From a candidate division LCP-89 bacterium B3_LCP (GTDB lineage: Bacteria > Electryoneota > B3-LCP): a DNA stretch of 64,000 nucleotides. The position numbers and the translations under genes are program-made. Numbering within the stretch: position 1 is the first letter of the stretch; each line of letters opens with the position of its first letter. The notes beneath the pieces are model-generated. The model was not told the DNA's origin, searched no databases, and was given only the letters and a program-made list of their open reading frames with translations. The stretch lies in contig NJBN01000003.1 in assembly GCA_005223185.1 (NCBI GenBank), positions 124,001 through 188,000 of the forward strand, read 5' to 3'. This document shows, in pieces, positions 36,700-45,421 of the stretch.

Positions 36700-37770
36700 A
36701 TGTCTGGCAATAAAGCGGCAATTTGTGCGTTGATTGCGGCACTATGTATCTCTTCAGCAGCTTTTTCAGGTGACAGTCCCAAAGGACCGCCACCGAAGAT
36801 GTTCCACAACGATTTGGGAACGCTATCCCAGCCTACCTTTGAAGATTCCCTGCTCTGGCTGGATTACGTCAATGGCACACCGGAATATGCCTTTTCTCTG
36901 CCCGATGAATATAATGACCACTACCACAACGTGCGTTTCTACAGCAGTGATTCATGCAAATTGATCAAAGCCGCCTTCTGCTTTTTTAAGAACCATCCCG
37001 ATCTGGATAGCACCGGAATTCCCGGTATTCACATCCTGATATGGGAAAACGACCCCAACAATTCCCTCTACCCCGTTCATCCCGGCGATCCCGGAGCGCT
37101 GGATTCAGTCATCGTGGATTCATCGGAGATCGAAGCCAGCTTGAACAGACCGGATTCCGCATACACCTATCCCATACCCTTATCCGCACTTTTGCCTTTT
37201 GACACACTGTTTGTAGAACTGGATACCTTAAACTTAGCTTTTTCACCAAACAGTTCCTTTCACGTAGGTTGGGAACCGGAAGAGACCAGTCCTGTGGACT
37301 CGATCGCCCTCATCGCCGATGACGGCTGGCCCTCCACCGATAAGAGCATCGAATGGTGGGACAGCACTTCGGCTTATCAGGAACCGGAATGGCGTACCAT
37401 TGAATCATCATGGGGAATCGGAGCCGACTTCTACATATCCGTACAGGTTGAAGTCTATTACGATACCACTACCGCCTACGTCTGGCTGGAACCTGACCGC
37501 CTGCCCGTCAGCTTCGATTTTTCAGGTCCTTACCCCAATCCTTTCAACCCGGAAACAACACTTTTAATATCCCTCCAGCAACCGATGGAAATCAGCCTCA
37601 ACGCCTATGACCTTACCGGCAGACTGATTGATGAGATCGCTTCTGGTCTGTTCCCCGCAGGTCAACACCCACTGCAATGGCAACCGCAAAACCTTGCTTC
37701 GGGAACATATATTTTACAAATGAAAGCAGATGATCAGATTCTGCAAACAAAGGCAGTATTGATTAAATAA
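36700..37770 (+). CDS. Secreted protein with T9SS sorting domain
   Basis: 356 residues. A signal peptide (1-23) is followed by a beta-sandwich region that fits a peptidase- or surface-layer-associated jelly roll (FSLPDEYNDHYHNVRFYS, FHVGWEPEE). No known catalytic motif was found. The C-terminal T9SS sorting domain starts at PYPNPFNPETT and ends AVLIK. GGAG lies six bases before the ATG. It is transcribed divergently from sprA. The cell-surface role is unknown. Confidence 0.85.
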   Translation: MSGNKAAICALIAALCISSAAFSGDSPKGPPPKMFHNDLGTLSQPTFEDSLLWLDYVNGTPEYAFSLPDEYNDHYHNVRFYSSDSCKLIKAAFCFFKNHPDLDSTGIPGIHILIWENDPNNSLYPVHPGDPGALDSVIVDSSEIEASLNRPDSAYTYPIPLSALLPFDTLFVELDTLNLAFSPNSSFHVGWEPEETSPVDSIALIADDGWPSTDKSIEWWDSTSAYQEPEWRTIESSWGIGADFYISVQVEVYYDTTTAYVWLEPDRLPVSFDFSGPYPNPFNPETTLLISLQQPMEISLNAYDLTGRLIDEIASGLFPAGQHPLQWQPQNLASGTYILQMKADDQILQTKAVLIK

Positions 37771-37837
37771 TAGCTACGACAGACCGCAGCAAACACACTT
37801 CGGGCTGACTATAACTTTAGAAACATAGCCCACCACC

Positions 37838-37955
37838 GCCAGGAAATAAATTTCCTGGCTAATATCATGCTGTCCCGCAAAGCGGGACGCTTTAATAATT
37901 TACACGTCCCGTAGGGACAGAAATTAAATCGCACGGGAATTCATTCCCGTGCGAT
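37838..37955. repeat. Array of four palindromic hairpins
   Basis: Within 118 bases there are four perfect inverted repeats: 37838-37859 (GCCAGGAAAT arms), 37872-37888 (GTCCCGC/GCGGGAC), 37906-37918 (GTCCC/GGGAC) and 37928-37955 (13-bp arms beginning ATCGCACGGGAAT). None is followed by a good T-run except weakly the last. The array occupies part of a 495-base stretch without genes (37771-38265). The rest of that stretch shows only an upstream hairpin before prkA (38201-38221). Confidence 0.7.
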
Positions 37956-38200
37956 ATTACCTAATCTGCCTCAGACTGGTTTAATTATAATACTTCCACA
38001 TCCTCCTCCAAACCCATTCAGGAACCCTTCCTTATGATAACTGGTAAAATATAGTGGAGGAGGCACTATTTACCCGCTGATAACCTACCGCCCCAGGATT
38101 AACTTGAAAGACGCTGGATAACCCGCTTTATTCGATTTACTTTATAGCGTTCGCTTTTAAGGTGATCGTTCATTCCTTTTAAACTATTCGATTAACACCT

Positions 38201-38221
38201 TTGGGCACTGTTTTTGCCCAA
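38201..38221 (+). promoter_or_regulatory. Hairpin in the prkA leader
   Basis: TTGGGCA/TGCCCAA with a 7-base loop, 45 bases upstream of the prkA ATG and followed by TAAAAATT. It could be a leader structure or an attenuator-like element; there is no proper T-run. Confidence 0.35.
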
Positions 38222-38265
38222 TAAAAATTGATGACTACTCGGGTTAAGACGGAGGAGACTGCATT

Positions 38266-40203
38266 ATGACACCTAAAACAGCCGATTTCGCCAGCATTAT
38301 CCAGAAGGATAAGGAATCCCGCCAACAGGATCAATGGGAAGGTACGCTTCTGGATTACCTAGATAAAGTCAAGAAAAACCCGGACATAACCAAGTTAGCC
38401 CATGAACGGTTATACGACGCCATCATGGAAGCTGGAATGACCACCATCGAAGAGTGCCATAATCCCAAACTTAAACGTCTCTTCAAGGGGAATGGTGTCA
38501 AAATATACAACTTCTTCGCTGATGAATTTTTTGGCATGGAGCACACCGTTGAAGCTATCGTGCGCTATTTCAAATCCGCATCCATGCGCGGCGAAGAATC
38601 ACGCCAGGTGCTTTATCTCATGGGACCGGTAGGCTCTGGGAAATCCTCTCTGGTGGAAAAACTCAAGCGCTGTCTGGAACTAGGGACACCGATGTACGTC
38701 ATCAAGAATTGTCCCATGCATGAAGAACCCCTTCATCTCATCCCCAGACACCTGCGCAAAAAGTTTGAAAAATTGCTGAATGTCAAAATCGAAGGCGATC
38801 TCTGCCCAGTATGCCGCTTCCGCTTGACCGAAGAGTACAGCGGCAATTACGAGCAGTTCCCGGTCATCACCAAAGACTTCTCCAAGAGAAGCCGTACCGG
38901 TATCGGAGTGGTTCCACCTGTGGATCCCAACAACCAGGATACTTCAGTTCTAATCGGCGGTGAAGACATCTCCAAGCTGGATATGTATTCCGAAAATGAT
39001 CCGAGGGTACTGGATTTGAACGGCGCTCTGAATGTTGGTAACCGTGGTATGGTGGAATTTATCGAGGTATTTAAGAACGAAACCGAATATCTCCATGCCA
39101 TGATAACAGCCACACAGGAAAAGATGATCCCCGCGCCCGGACGTCATGGGATGATATACGTGGACACCGTCATCGTGGCTCATTCCAATGAAGCTGAGTG
39201 GCGTAAGTTTAAGGCTGACCACACCAACGAGGCTATTCTGGACCGTATAGTTGTAGCCAAGGTTCCCTACAACTTAGAAGTCTCAGAAGAGGTGAAGATT
39301 TACAGGAAAATTCTAAACGCCTCGAACTTTAGAGCACATATAGCGCCGCATACCATTGAACTCATCAGCATGTTTGCGATTCTTACACGTCTGGAAAAGA
39401 CCAACAAGTGCGATTTACTGACGAAACTGAAGATATTTAACGGCGATGAAGTTCTGGAAAAAGGCAGAACCAAGAAGATCGACATTGACGAACTACGCGA
39501 AGATGGCAAGCGCGAAGGCATGGATGGAATCTCCACACGCTTCATCATGAAAGCTCTGGATAATGCACTTTCAGAGAACTTAGAAGGCAACTGCATCAAT
39601 CCCATTAACGTCATGGAATCACTTTCGCGCATGTTGAAGGAAGCGGACTTTGCCGATGACATACGCAAAGAGTACCTGGAATTCCTGCAGGATACTCTGC
39701 ATAAGGAGTACCTGGAAATTCTGGAAAAGGAGATCACCAGAGCCTTCGTTTACAGTTACTCTGAACAAGCAGAATCCCTCTTCCAGAATTACTTAGATCA
39801 TGCAGAAGCGTACGTTAATAAGACCAAGGTGAAAGACTATAACACCCGGGAAGACTTAGAACCTGATCTGGCTTTCATGGGAAGCATTGAAGAGCAGGTT
39901 GGCATTGTGGGATCCGCCGCCGACGGATTCCGGCAGGAAGTTATCGCGTTTCTCTGGTCCATGTCGAGGCGGGACAACAATGTAGATTATAAATCATATG
40001 AACCATTAAAAGAGGCAATTGAGAAAAAACTTTTAACCTCAGTCAAAGATATGTCCCGTGTCGTGACCAAGGCACGCACCCGCGATCAATCACAGACGAA
40101 GAAATATAACCAGATGGTTGAAACCATGCTGGAAAACAACTACTGCCCGCAGTGCGTGGATGTGGTGCTTAAATATGCTGCCAACAACCTCTGGAAAGAT
40201 TGA
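38266..40203 (+). CDS. prkA: PrkA/YeaG AAA-type serine protein kinase
   Basis: 645 residues. The PrkA AAA domain has Walker A GPVGSGKSS near residue 120, and NCPMHEEPLHLIP and ALNVGNRGMVEFIEVFKNE downstream. The C-terminal PrkA kinase-like region covers about 400-640. The family acts in stationary-phase and stress adaptation in E. coli (YeaG) and in sporulation-linked processes in Bacillus. It is first of a three-gene operon with the DUF444 and SpoVR genes. A GGAGGAG Shine-Dalgarno precedes the ATG. Confidence 0.95.
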   Translation: MTPKTADFASIIQKDKESRQQDQWEGTLLDYLDKVKKNPDITKLAHERLYDAIMEAGMTTIEECHNPKLKRLFKGNGVKIYNFFADEFFGMEHTVEAIVRYFKSASMRGEESRQVLYLMGPVGSGKSSLVEKLKRCLELGTPMYVIKNCPMHEEPLHLIPRHLRKKFEKLLNVKIEGDLCPVCRFRLTEEYSGNYEQFPVITKDFSKRSRTGIGVVPPVDPNNQDTSVLIGGEDISKLDMYSENDPRVLDLNGALNVGNRGMVEFIEVFKNETEYLHAMITATQEKMIPAPGRHGMIYVDTVIVAHSNEAEWRKFKADHTNEAILDRIVVAKVPYNLEVSEEVKIYRKILNASNFRAHIAPHTIELISMFAILTRLEKTNKCDLLTKLKIFNGDEVLEKGRTKKIDIDELREDGKREGMDGISTRFIMKALDNALSENLEGNCINPINVMESLSRMLKEADFADDIRKEYLEFLQDTLHKEYLEILEKEITRAFVYSYSEQAESLFQNYLDHAEAYVNKTKVKDYNTREDLEPDLAFMGSIEEQVGIVGSAADGFRQEVIAFLWSMSRRDNNVDYKSYEPLKEAIEKKLLTSVKDMSRVVTKARTRDQSQTKKYNQMVETMLENNYCPQCVDVVLKYAANNLWKD

Positions 40204-40252
40204 TCCCTTACCCCGATGACTTAAGCGGGGGTATATTCAAGACGGCTGGATA

Positions 40253-41491
40253 ATGGGTACTTTCTCCGACTACGATAAAAGCTTCGAACGCAGTGACCGA
40301 TCTGCCCGAGACCGCCAGAGACACCGGCAAAAAGTCCGGCAGGCGATCAAGGACAACATCGCTGACATTATCTCTGAAGAAGCTATAATCGGGAAATCCC
40401 GGGACAAGATTATCAAGGTTCCCATCAAGGGTGTCAAGGAATACCGTTTTGTTTACGGGCAGAATAACCCTGCAGCAGGTCAGGGCGATGGTGATACAGA
40501 GCCCGGTGACGTTGTCGGTAGAACCGGCGACCAGGGGCAGGGTCCGGCAGATCAGGCAGGCGATCAGCCCGGTGAAGATTACTACGAAACTGACGTAACT
40601 TTAGAAGAACTGATAGATATCGTTTTCGAAGACCTGGAACTGCCCTTTTGGGAGCGAAAGAAATTCCGTCAGGTCGAATCGAAGCGGCTCTTCAAGAGGA
40701 AAGGTTATCGCCGCAAGGGCATCCGCCCTCGCCTGGATAAGAGAAAGTCCGCTAAATCCCGCATCCGCCGCAGACACGCCACCATCGGTCCCCGCCGCGT
40801 GAATAACAACTCCAACGGCAGCCTAAACGGCAACATTCAAAACGGTCAGGAAGAGAGCGAAGAGAGACGTTTCCCTTTTCATTATGACGACCTCAAATAC
40901 CGCCATTTGGTAGAGGATATCAAGTTAGAGTCCAACGCCGTTGTCATCTGCATTATGGATACTTCCGGTTCCATGGATACGGTCAAGAAATATCTGGCGC
41001 GCAGTTTCTACTTTCTCCTGTACCAATTCGTCAATCAACGCTATGAAAACACCGAACTGGTCTTCATCGCCCATCACACCGAAGCCCGCGAAGTGGATGA
41101 AGACGAATTCTTCTACAAAGGAGAATCAGGCGGGACCTTCGTCTCCTCCGGCTATAAAAAGGCTCTGGAGATCATCGAAGCACGATACCATCCGGCATTG
41201 TGGAATATCTACGCCTTCCATACGTCCGACGGTGATAACTTCACATCGGACAACGATGCGGCATTGGAATCTGCTAAGGAACTCTGTGAGATATGCAACC
41301 TGTTCGGTTACGGCGAAATAAAGCCCACTGGTTCCTGGGATTGGGGCGCGCCTCTATATAAACTGTTCCAGTCTATAGATGCTGAAAACTTCTGTATGGT
41401 GAAAATTGAGAAGAAGGAAGACCTCTGGTCCGGCTTCCGCAGATTGATTTCGGTTGACAAAATCGAGGATGAAGAACTGGGTGAAGAATAA
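40253..41491 (+). CDS. YeaH/YhbH family protein (DUF444)
   Basis: 412 residues. The N-terminal segment DRQRHRQKVRQAIKDNIADI and basic middle (KRKGYRRKGIRPRLDKRKSA) precede a von Willebrand A-like domain. That domain starts VICIMDTSGSMDTVKKYLAR, whose DxSGS is a metal-site motif. This is the standard partner of PrkA (YeaG-YeaH). A Gly/Gln-rich acidic linker lies around 80-115. It lies 49 bases after prkA and 14 before the SpoVR gene. Confidence 0.94.
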   Translation: MGTFSDYDKSFERSDRSARDRQRHRQKVRQAIKDNIADIISEEAIIGKSRDKIIKVPIKGVKEYRFVYGQNNPAAGQGDGDTEPGDVVGRTGDQGQGPADQAGDQPGEDYYETDVTLEELIDIVFEDLELPFWERKKFRQVESKRLFKRKGYRRKGIRPRLDKRKSAKSRIRRRHATIGPRRVNNNSNGSLNGNIQNGQEESEERRFPFHYDDLKYRHLVEDIKLESNAVVICIMDTSGSMDTVKKYLARSFYFLLYQFVNQRYENTELVFIAHHTEAREVDEDEFFYKGESGGTFVSSGYKKALEIIEARYHPALWNIYAFHTSDGDNFTSDNDAALESAKELCEICNLFGYGEIKPTGSWDWGAPLYKLFQSIDAENFCMVKIEKKEDLWSGFRRLISVDKIEDEELGEE

Positions 41492-41505
41492 GCAAAGCTG
41501 GCATC

Positions 41506-42933
41506 ATGAATTATTCAGTGGAAGACCTGCAGAAATGGGATGAGAAGATCCTCGCCAAAGTCGAGGAATTCGGGCTCGATCCCTTCCCGCAACACTTTGA
41601 AATTTGTGATCATTTCCAGATGCTGGGTTACATGTCCTATTCCGGCATGCCTTCGCGCTATCCTCACTGGTCCTTCGGTAAGGCTTACGAAAAGCAGAAA
41701 ACCCTCTACGACTACGGCGTCAGCGGATTGCCTTATGAAATGGTCATCAACAGCAATCCCAGCTTGGCTTACCTCATGAGGGATAATTCCCTGCTTCTGC
41801 AAATTCTAACCATCGCCCACGTCTATGCGCATAATGATTTCTTCAAGAACAACTTCACCTTCCGTCATTCAAACAACCAATACACTATTGAGAAATTCAA
41901 GACGCACGCCGACAGAGTCCGGGATTACGTAGAAGCCCCCGGTATAGGGCAGACCAAAGTCGACGAAATCTTAGATGCAGCGCATGCTCTTTCACTGCAG
42001 TGCCGCCGCAACCTGGAAATCCGCAAGCTGAACCGTGAAGAACAGGAAGATTTAGCCTGGGAAAGGTCACAACCCAGGTATGATCCCTACCAGGCGATTC
42101 ACAAACGCGAAGAATGGAAACCGCCGGACACCAGCCGTGTTCCTTTAGAACCGGATGAGGATCTCCTACTCTTCATCCGCGACCACAACTTCAACCTTTC
42201 GGAATGGGAGAAAGATCTTTTAACCATCATTCACCAGGAAACCCAATATTTCCTGCCTCAGATCGAAACCAAGATCATGAACGAAGGGTGGGCTTCCTTC
42301 TGGCATAAACGCATTCTGGATTCACTGGAACTACCTCAGGAATTACATATCGAATTCATGGTACGCCACAATCAGGTGCTGAGACCCACCCCGGGTCAGA
42401 TCAACCCCTACCACTTAGGTTACAGGATATATGAGGATATCGAAAGCCGCTGGGATGATCCCACTGATGAAGAAAAAACTGAATCCGGGCGTAAGAACGG
42501 AGAAGGCAGAGAGAAAATCTTCCAGGTGCGTAAAATCGACCGGGACAGCAGTTTCCTGCGCCAGTATTTAACTGAAGAACTGGTGAGAGATATGGACCTT
42601 TTCCGGCATGAAAAACAGGGCAATGACCGAGTCGTTTCGGAAATCGCAGATGAGGACAACTGGGAAAAGATTAAGCAAACCCTGATTAAACAGGTGGGAA
42701 CCACCTCCATACCGGTAATCAAGATTTTCGATTCTGACCATTTAGGAGAGCGCACCCTCTATCTGAAACACGACTACGATGGCAGGGAATTGGACCTCGA
42801 ATATGCCGAAAAAACCATCGCCTACGCCCAGCAACTCTGGGGACACCCGGTTATGCTGGAAACGCTATTAGACGACAAAGAGCACCATCTCGTTCACGAC
42901 GGGCAGCAGTTCAAGACCGTGAAAGCTGGGTAG
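41506..42933 (+). CDS. SpoVR family protein (YcgB)
   Basis: 475 residues, normal for SpoVR/YcgB. The early PHWSFGKAYEKQKTLYDYG, MVINSNPSLAYLMRDN, the IMNEGWASFWHKRIL motif and the C-terminal GRELDLEYAEKTIAYAQQLW are all characteristic. In Bacillus the family affects spore cortex formation; in non-sporulating bacteria it travels with prkA and yeaH. The whole triad here is complete and collinear, consistent with a stress-response kinase module. No sporulation genes accompany it. Confidence 0.95.
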   Translation: MNYSVEDLQKWDEKILAKVEEFGLDPFPQHFEICDHFQMLGYMSYSGMPSRYPHWSFGKAYEKQKTLYDYGVSGLPYEMVINSNPSLAYLMRDNSLLLQILTIAHVYAHNDFFKNNFTFRHSNNQYTIEKFKTHADRVRDYVEAPGIGQTKVDEILDAAHALSLQCRRNLEIRKLNREEQEDLAWERSQPRYDPYQAIHKREEWKPPDTSRVPLEPDEDLLLFIRDHNFNLSEWEKDLLTIIHQETQYFLPQIETKIMNEGWASFWHKRILDSLELPQELHIEFMVRHNQVLRPTPGQINPYHLGYRIYEDIESRWDDPTDEEKTESGRKNGEGREKIFQVRKIDRDSSFLRQYLTEELVRDMDLFRHEKQGNDRVVSEIADEDNWEKIKQTLIKQVGTTSIPVIKIFDSDHLGERTLYLKHDYDGRELDLEYAEKTIAYAQQLWGHPVMLETLLDDKEHHLVHDGQQFKTVKAG

Positions 42934-43005
42934 GGACACATACCAATCTTACCATTTAGTTTTGTAGTCTCGCATAGGCGGGACGCAGGCTACCATAATA
43001 CAAAC

Positions 43006-43044
43006 GGTGGACTGCGTTGCGACTTCGTCTTCACTTAGTCCACC
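43006..43044. repeat. Inverted repeat in the spoVR-fmdB gap
   Basis: GGTGGACT (43006-43013) and AGTCCACC (43037-43044) are exact 8-bp arms around a 23-base loop. The rest of the 270-base gap holds no open frame. Confidence 0.5.
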
Positions 43045-43124
43045 CTACAGTTACTGTGAAATCAAATCGCGAACCGATTAATCGGTTAATTACTTAAGAT
43101 TTTAAATACTCACACTCCCTTCCC

Positions 43125-43153
43125 TTGACATCTGCCTCTGATTTTCGTATATT
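43125..43153 (+). promoter_or_regulatory. Strong promoter of the FmdB-type gene
   Basis: TTGACA, a 17-base spacer, TATATT, about 50 bases upstream of the ATG at 43204. Confidence 0.7.
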
Positions 43154-43203
43154 TAGGAAATACATTCATACGTTCCCATACAACATATAAACCTTATTAT
43201 TTC

Positions 43204-43428
43204 ATGCCCATCTACGAATTCGAATGCAGCAAATGCCAGAATAAGTTCGATGAACTGGTATCCCTATCCGTGGATCTTTCCCATGTAGTATGCCCTCAAT
43301 GCGGCACCAATTCACCGCGCAAACTGATGTCAGCTTTTGGATTTTCATCAGGCGGAAAGACGGTATCATCCGGATCAAATTCTGATTGTTCCGGCTGCCA
43401 TGCCACTTCCTGCAAAACCTGCCACTGA
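43204..43428 (+). CDS. FmdB-family zinc-ribbon protein
   Basis: 74 residues. The start MPIYEFECSKCQNKFDELVS and the second C-P-Q-C pair form the FmdB zinc ribbon (C-x2-C ... C-x2-C). A Ser/Gly linker and a Cys-rich end (C-x2-C-x5-C-x2-C) follow. Family members are small putative regulators of unknown target. The gene is monocistronic and convergent with the next gene, with a shared terminator. Confidence 0.9.
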   Translation: MPIYEFECSKCQNKFDELVSLSVDLSHVVCPQCGTNSPRKLMSAFGFSSGGKTVSSGSNSDCSGCHATSCKTCH

Positions 43429-43459
43429 CGATTCTCAATCTTCTACTATAGCATATAAA

Positions 43460-43484
43460 AAGGCGCCTCAATTTGAGACGCCTT
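43460..43484 (-). terminator. Terminator between convergent genes
   Basis: AAGGCG/CGCCTT outer stem and CTCA/TGAG inner stem. On the minus strand a TTTTATATG tail follows, serving the 577-residue gene; it may also end the plus-strand FmdB gene. Confidence 0.75.
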
Positions 43485-43514
43485 CTGTTATTACTAACCG
43501 CTAACAGCTAACTG

Positions 43515-45248
43515 CTATTTCATCAACACCATCTTACGGATAGCTGTGTAATCACCGGCTACCATGCGATAGAAATAGATTCCGGATACGAGATTACTAC
43601 CGTCAAATGTAACATTATATTTGTCCGCCGGTTGAAATTGGTTCACCAGCTTCTTTACCAGAGTGCCGCGCACGTCATATACCGTTAAGTTGACGAATCC
43701 AGCTTCCGGCACCGTGTAAATTATCGTAGTTTCGGGGTTGAAGGGATTCGGAGTATTCTGCGCCAGATCGTGGACCAACAACCTTATCGTGCCTGTTGCT
43801 GAAATTTCCGAATGACCGTCAATGAAGTAGGTTTGCAAGGCATATGTGTATGTGTTACCCACCTGCACGTCGGGATCGCTGAAAGTGTAGGTCGCGGTCG
43901 TGTATTGACCGCCCTGGCACGGTATCATCTCCGGGTTGATCTGCACCCAGCCTTCTCCGGTATCGCGTAAAATGTTATATCCGTAGGCGTTCAGTTCGCT
44001 CGCCGTCGTCCAGGTGATCTCCATGCAGCCGTTCTCGTAACTTCCGCTTATGTCAGCCAGGAATATAGGCGTTGCGCCGCCTTCTCCGGGAATAACGTCG
44101 ACAAATCCATCCACCGTACCATCGTAAGCTATCCAGGGTTCATTGGTATTGGGCGGCCAGTTGTCGTGTACCTGGATCATCTGAGAAGGTGTGTCATTGA
44201 AGCCCACCACCGTCATGGCGTGATTACCGTAATATGGGTGATTATAAATCCCAACCACACCTGGTCGTCCGGCATTCACGGCATTTGCAAAAGTAGAATA
44301 ATCCGGCCAGTTGTACAATGTCACGGTGAAATTGTAGTTGTTTGCGTAAGCGGCATCGTTGCACACCGCTTGGATGCCATCCCGGATTTCCATCATGGTT
44401 ACACCACTGCCGGATACCCAGCCCATGGCTGCACGCATCTCGTCGCGTAAACCCCAAAAGTCCACATCTATCAGTAGATCAAAAGGGCCCATGGAAAGAT
44501 ATTCATGATCATCCCAGTATCCTGTCGCCTGTGCCGATGCATGAGGTCCACAGTCTGTGTCTTCCTGGTTATAGTTAGGCACATCGGGGATATAACCGCT
44601 TTCATCCATTACCATCGGCTGAGTATGTATCGCCTGATTCCAATATTCGGGAGCGGTGGGATTTCCGGGTAAATCGTACATGACCTCGAACGTTTCGAAA
44701 ACGTCAGGGGTCACCTGAATCCGCCGCCTGGGATTGAGAACCAAGCTTTCAGAACCATCTGTCACCATGTACCAGTTTTCCAGAGGAAACAGATAGTAAT
44801 TTTCGACTATTTGGGCAGCAGAACCCAAAGCAGCTCTACCCTGCGCTCTGACGTCTTCGGTGAAAATCATATGTGTTGGCAAACCATCGCACATTTCCAG
44901 TACAGGACCGTACTGATCATCAACTGCCATGTAAACATAAGCGTAGTTCTCGGCATTCATGGCGATTTCCCAGCCTTCTACTATCGAACCGCTCTGGCGA
45001 ACTTCATATCCAACTTTCACTCCGGTTAAATCCAGTTCTTCCACGCCATTACGCCCATAGGTAAAGCAATATGTCGCAGCAGATCCATCCGGCAGGTAAA
45101 GCGTCTCTCTTTCGATCAGATTCAATGAACCCCATTTTGATTCAGCAACCCAGGTTGCTGCTACTTGTGCGTCACCCAAGGGCACTGGTGCAGCGTATGC
45201 GGACATTGCCAGAATCAGAATTGTCATGCAGAAGCCAACTAATTTCAT
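43515..45248 (-). CDS. C39-like cysteine peptidase domain protein with T9SS sorting domain
   Basis: 577 residues. A signal peptide (1-19) and a beta-rich prodomain (about 30-215) are followed by a C39-like papain fold (about 220-395). Its catalytic Cys lies in EDTDCGPHASAQA, the His in YGNHAMTVVGF and the Asp/Asn in VHDNWPP. A fibronectin-like segment (STASELNAYGYNILR type) precedes the T9SS tail starting NTPNPFNPET and ending MVLMK. An AAGGAGG Shine-Dalgarno and a strong promoter (45320-45348) are present. Predicted surface protease or peptidase-like binding protein; substrate unknown. Confidence 0.88.
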   Translation of the reverse strand: MKLVGFCMTILILAMSAYAAPVPLGDAQVAATWVAESKWGSLNLIERETLYLPDGSAATYCFTYGRNGVEELDLTGVKVGYEVRQSGSIVEGWEIAMNAENYAYVYMAVDDQYGPVLEMCDGLPTHMIFTEDVRAQGRAALGSAAQIVENYYLFPLENWYMVTDGSESLVLNPRRRIQVTPDVFETFEVMYDLPGNPTAPEYWNQAIHTQPMVMDESGYIPDVPNYNQEDTDCGPHASAQATGYWDDHEYLSMGPFDLLIDVDFWGLRDEMRAAMGWVSGSGVTMMEIRDGIQAVCNDAAYANNYNFTVTLYNWPDYSTFANAVNAGRPGVVGIYNHPYYGNHAMTVVGFNDTPSQMIQVHDNWPPNTNEPWIAYDGTVDGFVDVIPGEGGATPIFLADISGSYENGCMEITWTTASELNAYGYNILRDTGEGWVQINPEMIPCQGGQYTTATYTFSDPDVQVGNTYTYALQTYFIDGHSEISATGTIRLLVHDLAQNTPNPFNPETTIIYTVPEAGFVNLTVYDVRGTLVKKLVNQFQPADKYNVTFDGSNLVSGIYFYRMVAGDYTAIRKMVLMK

Positions 45249-45319
45249 CAGAAACCTCCTTATATCAGCATTATATCATATTTTTCATTGGTAACCATAA
45301 AAGGCACAATATCTGCATA

Positions 45320-45348
45320 AATCTAAACATTAAATAACGTCTTGTCAA
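45320..45348 (-). promoter_or_regulatory. Promoter of the C39-like T9SS gene
   Basis: On the minus strand: TTGACA, a 17-base spacer, TAGATT, about 70 bases upstream of the start at 45248. Confidence 0.6.
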
Positions 45349-45421
45349 GCAGTATCCTCTTCAAAACGAGGCCCTAATCGACCTGATCTTGCATCAGGAA
45401 AAACGTTATCCGCAGGTATTT

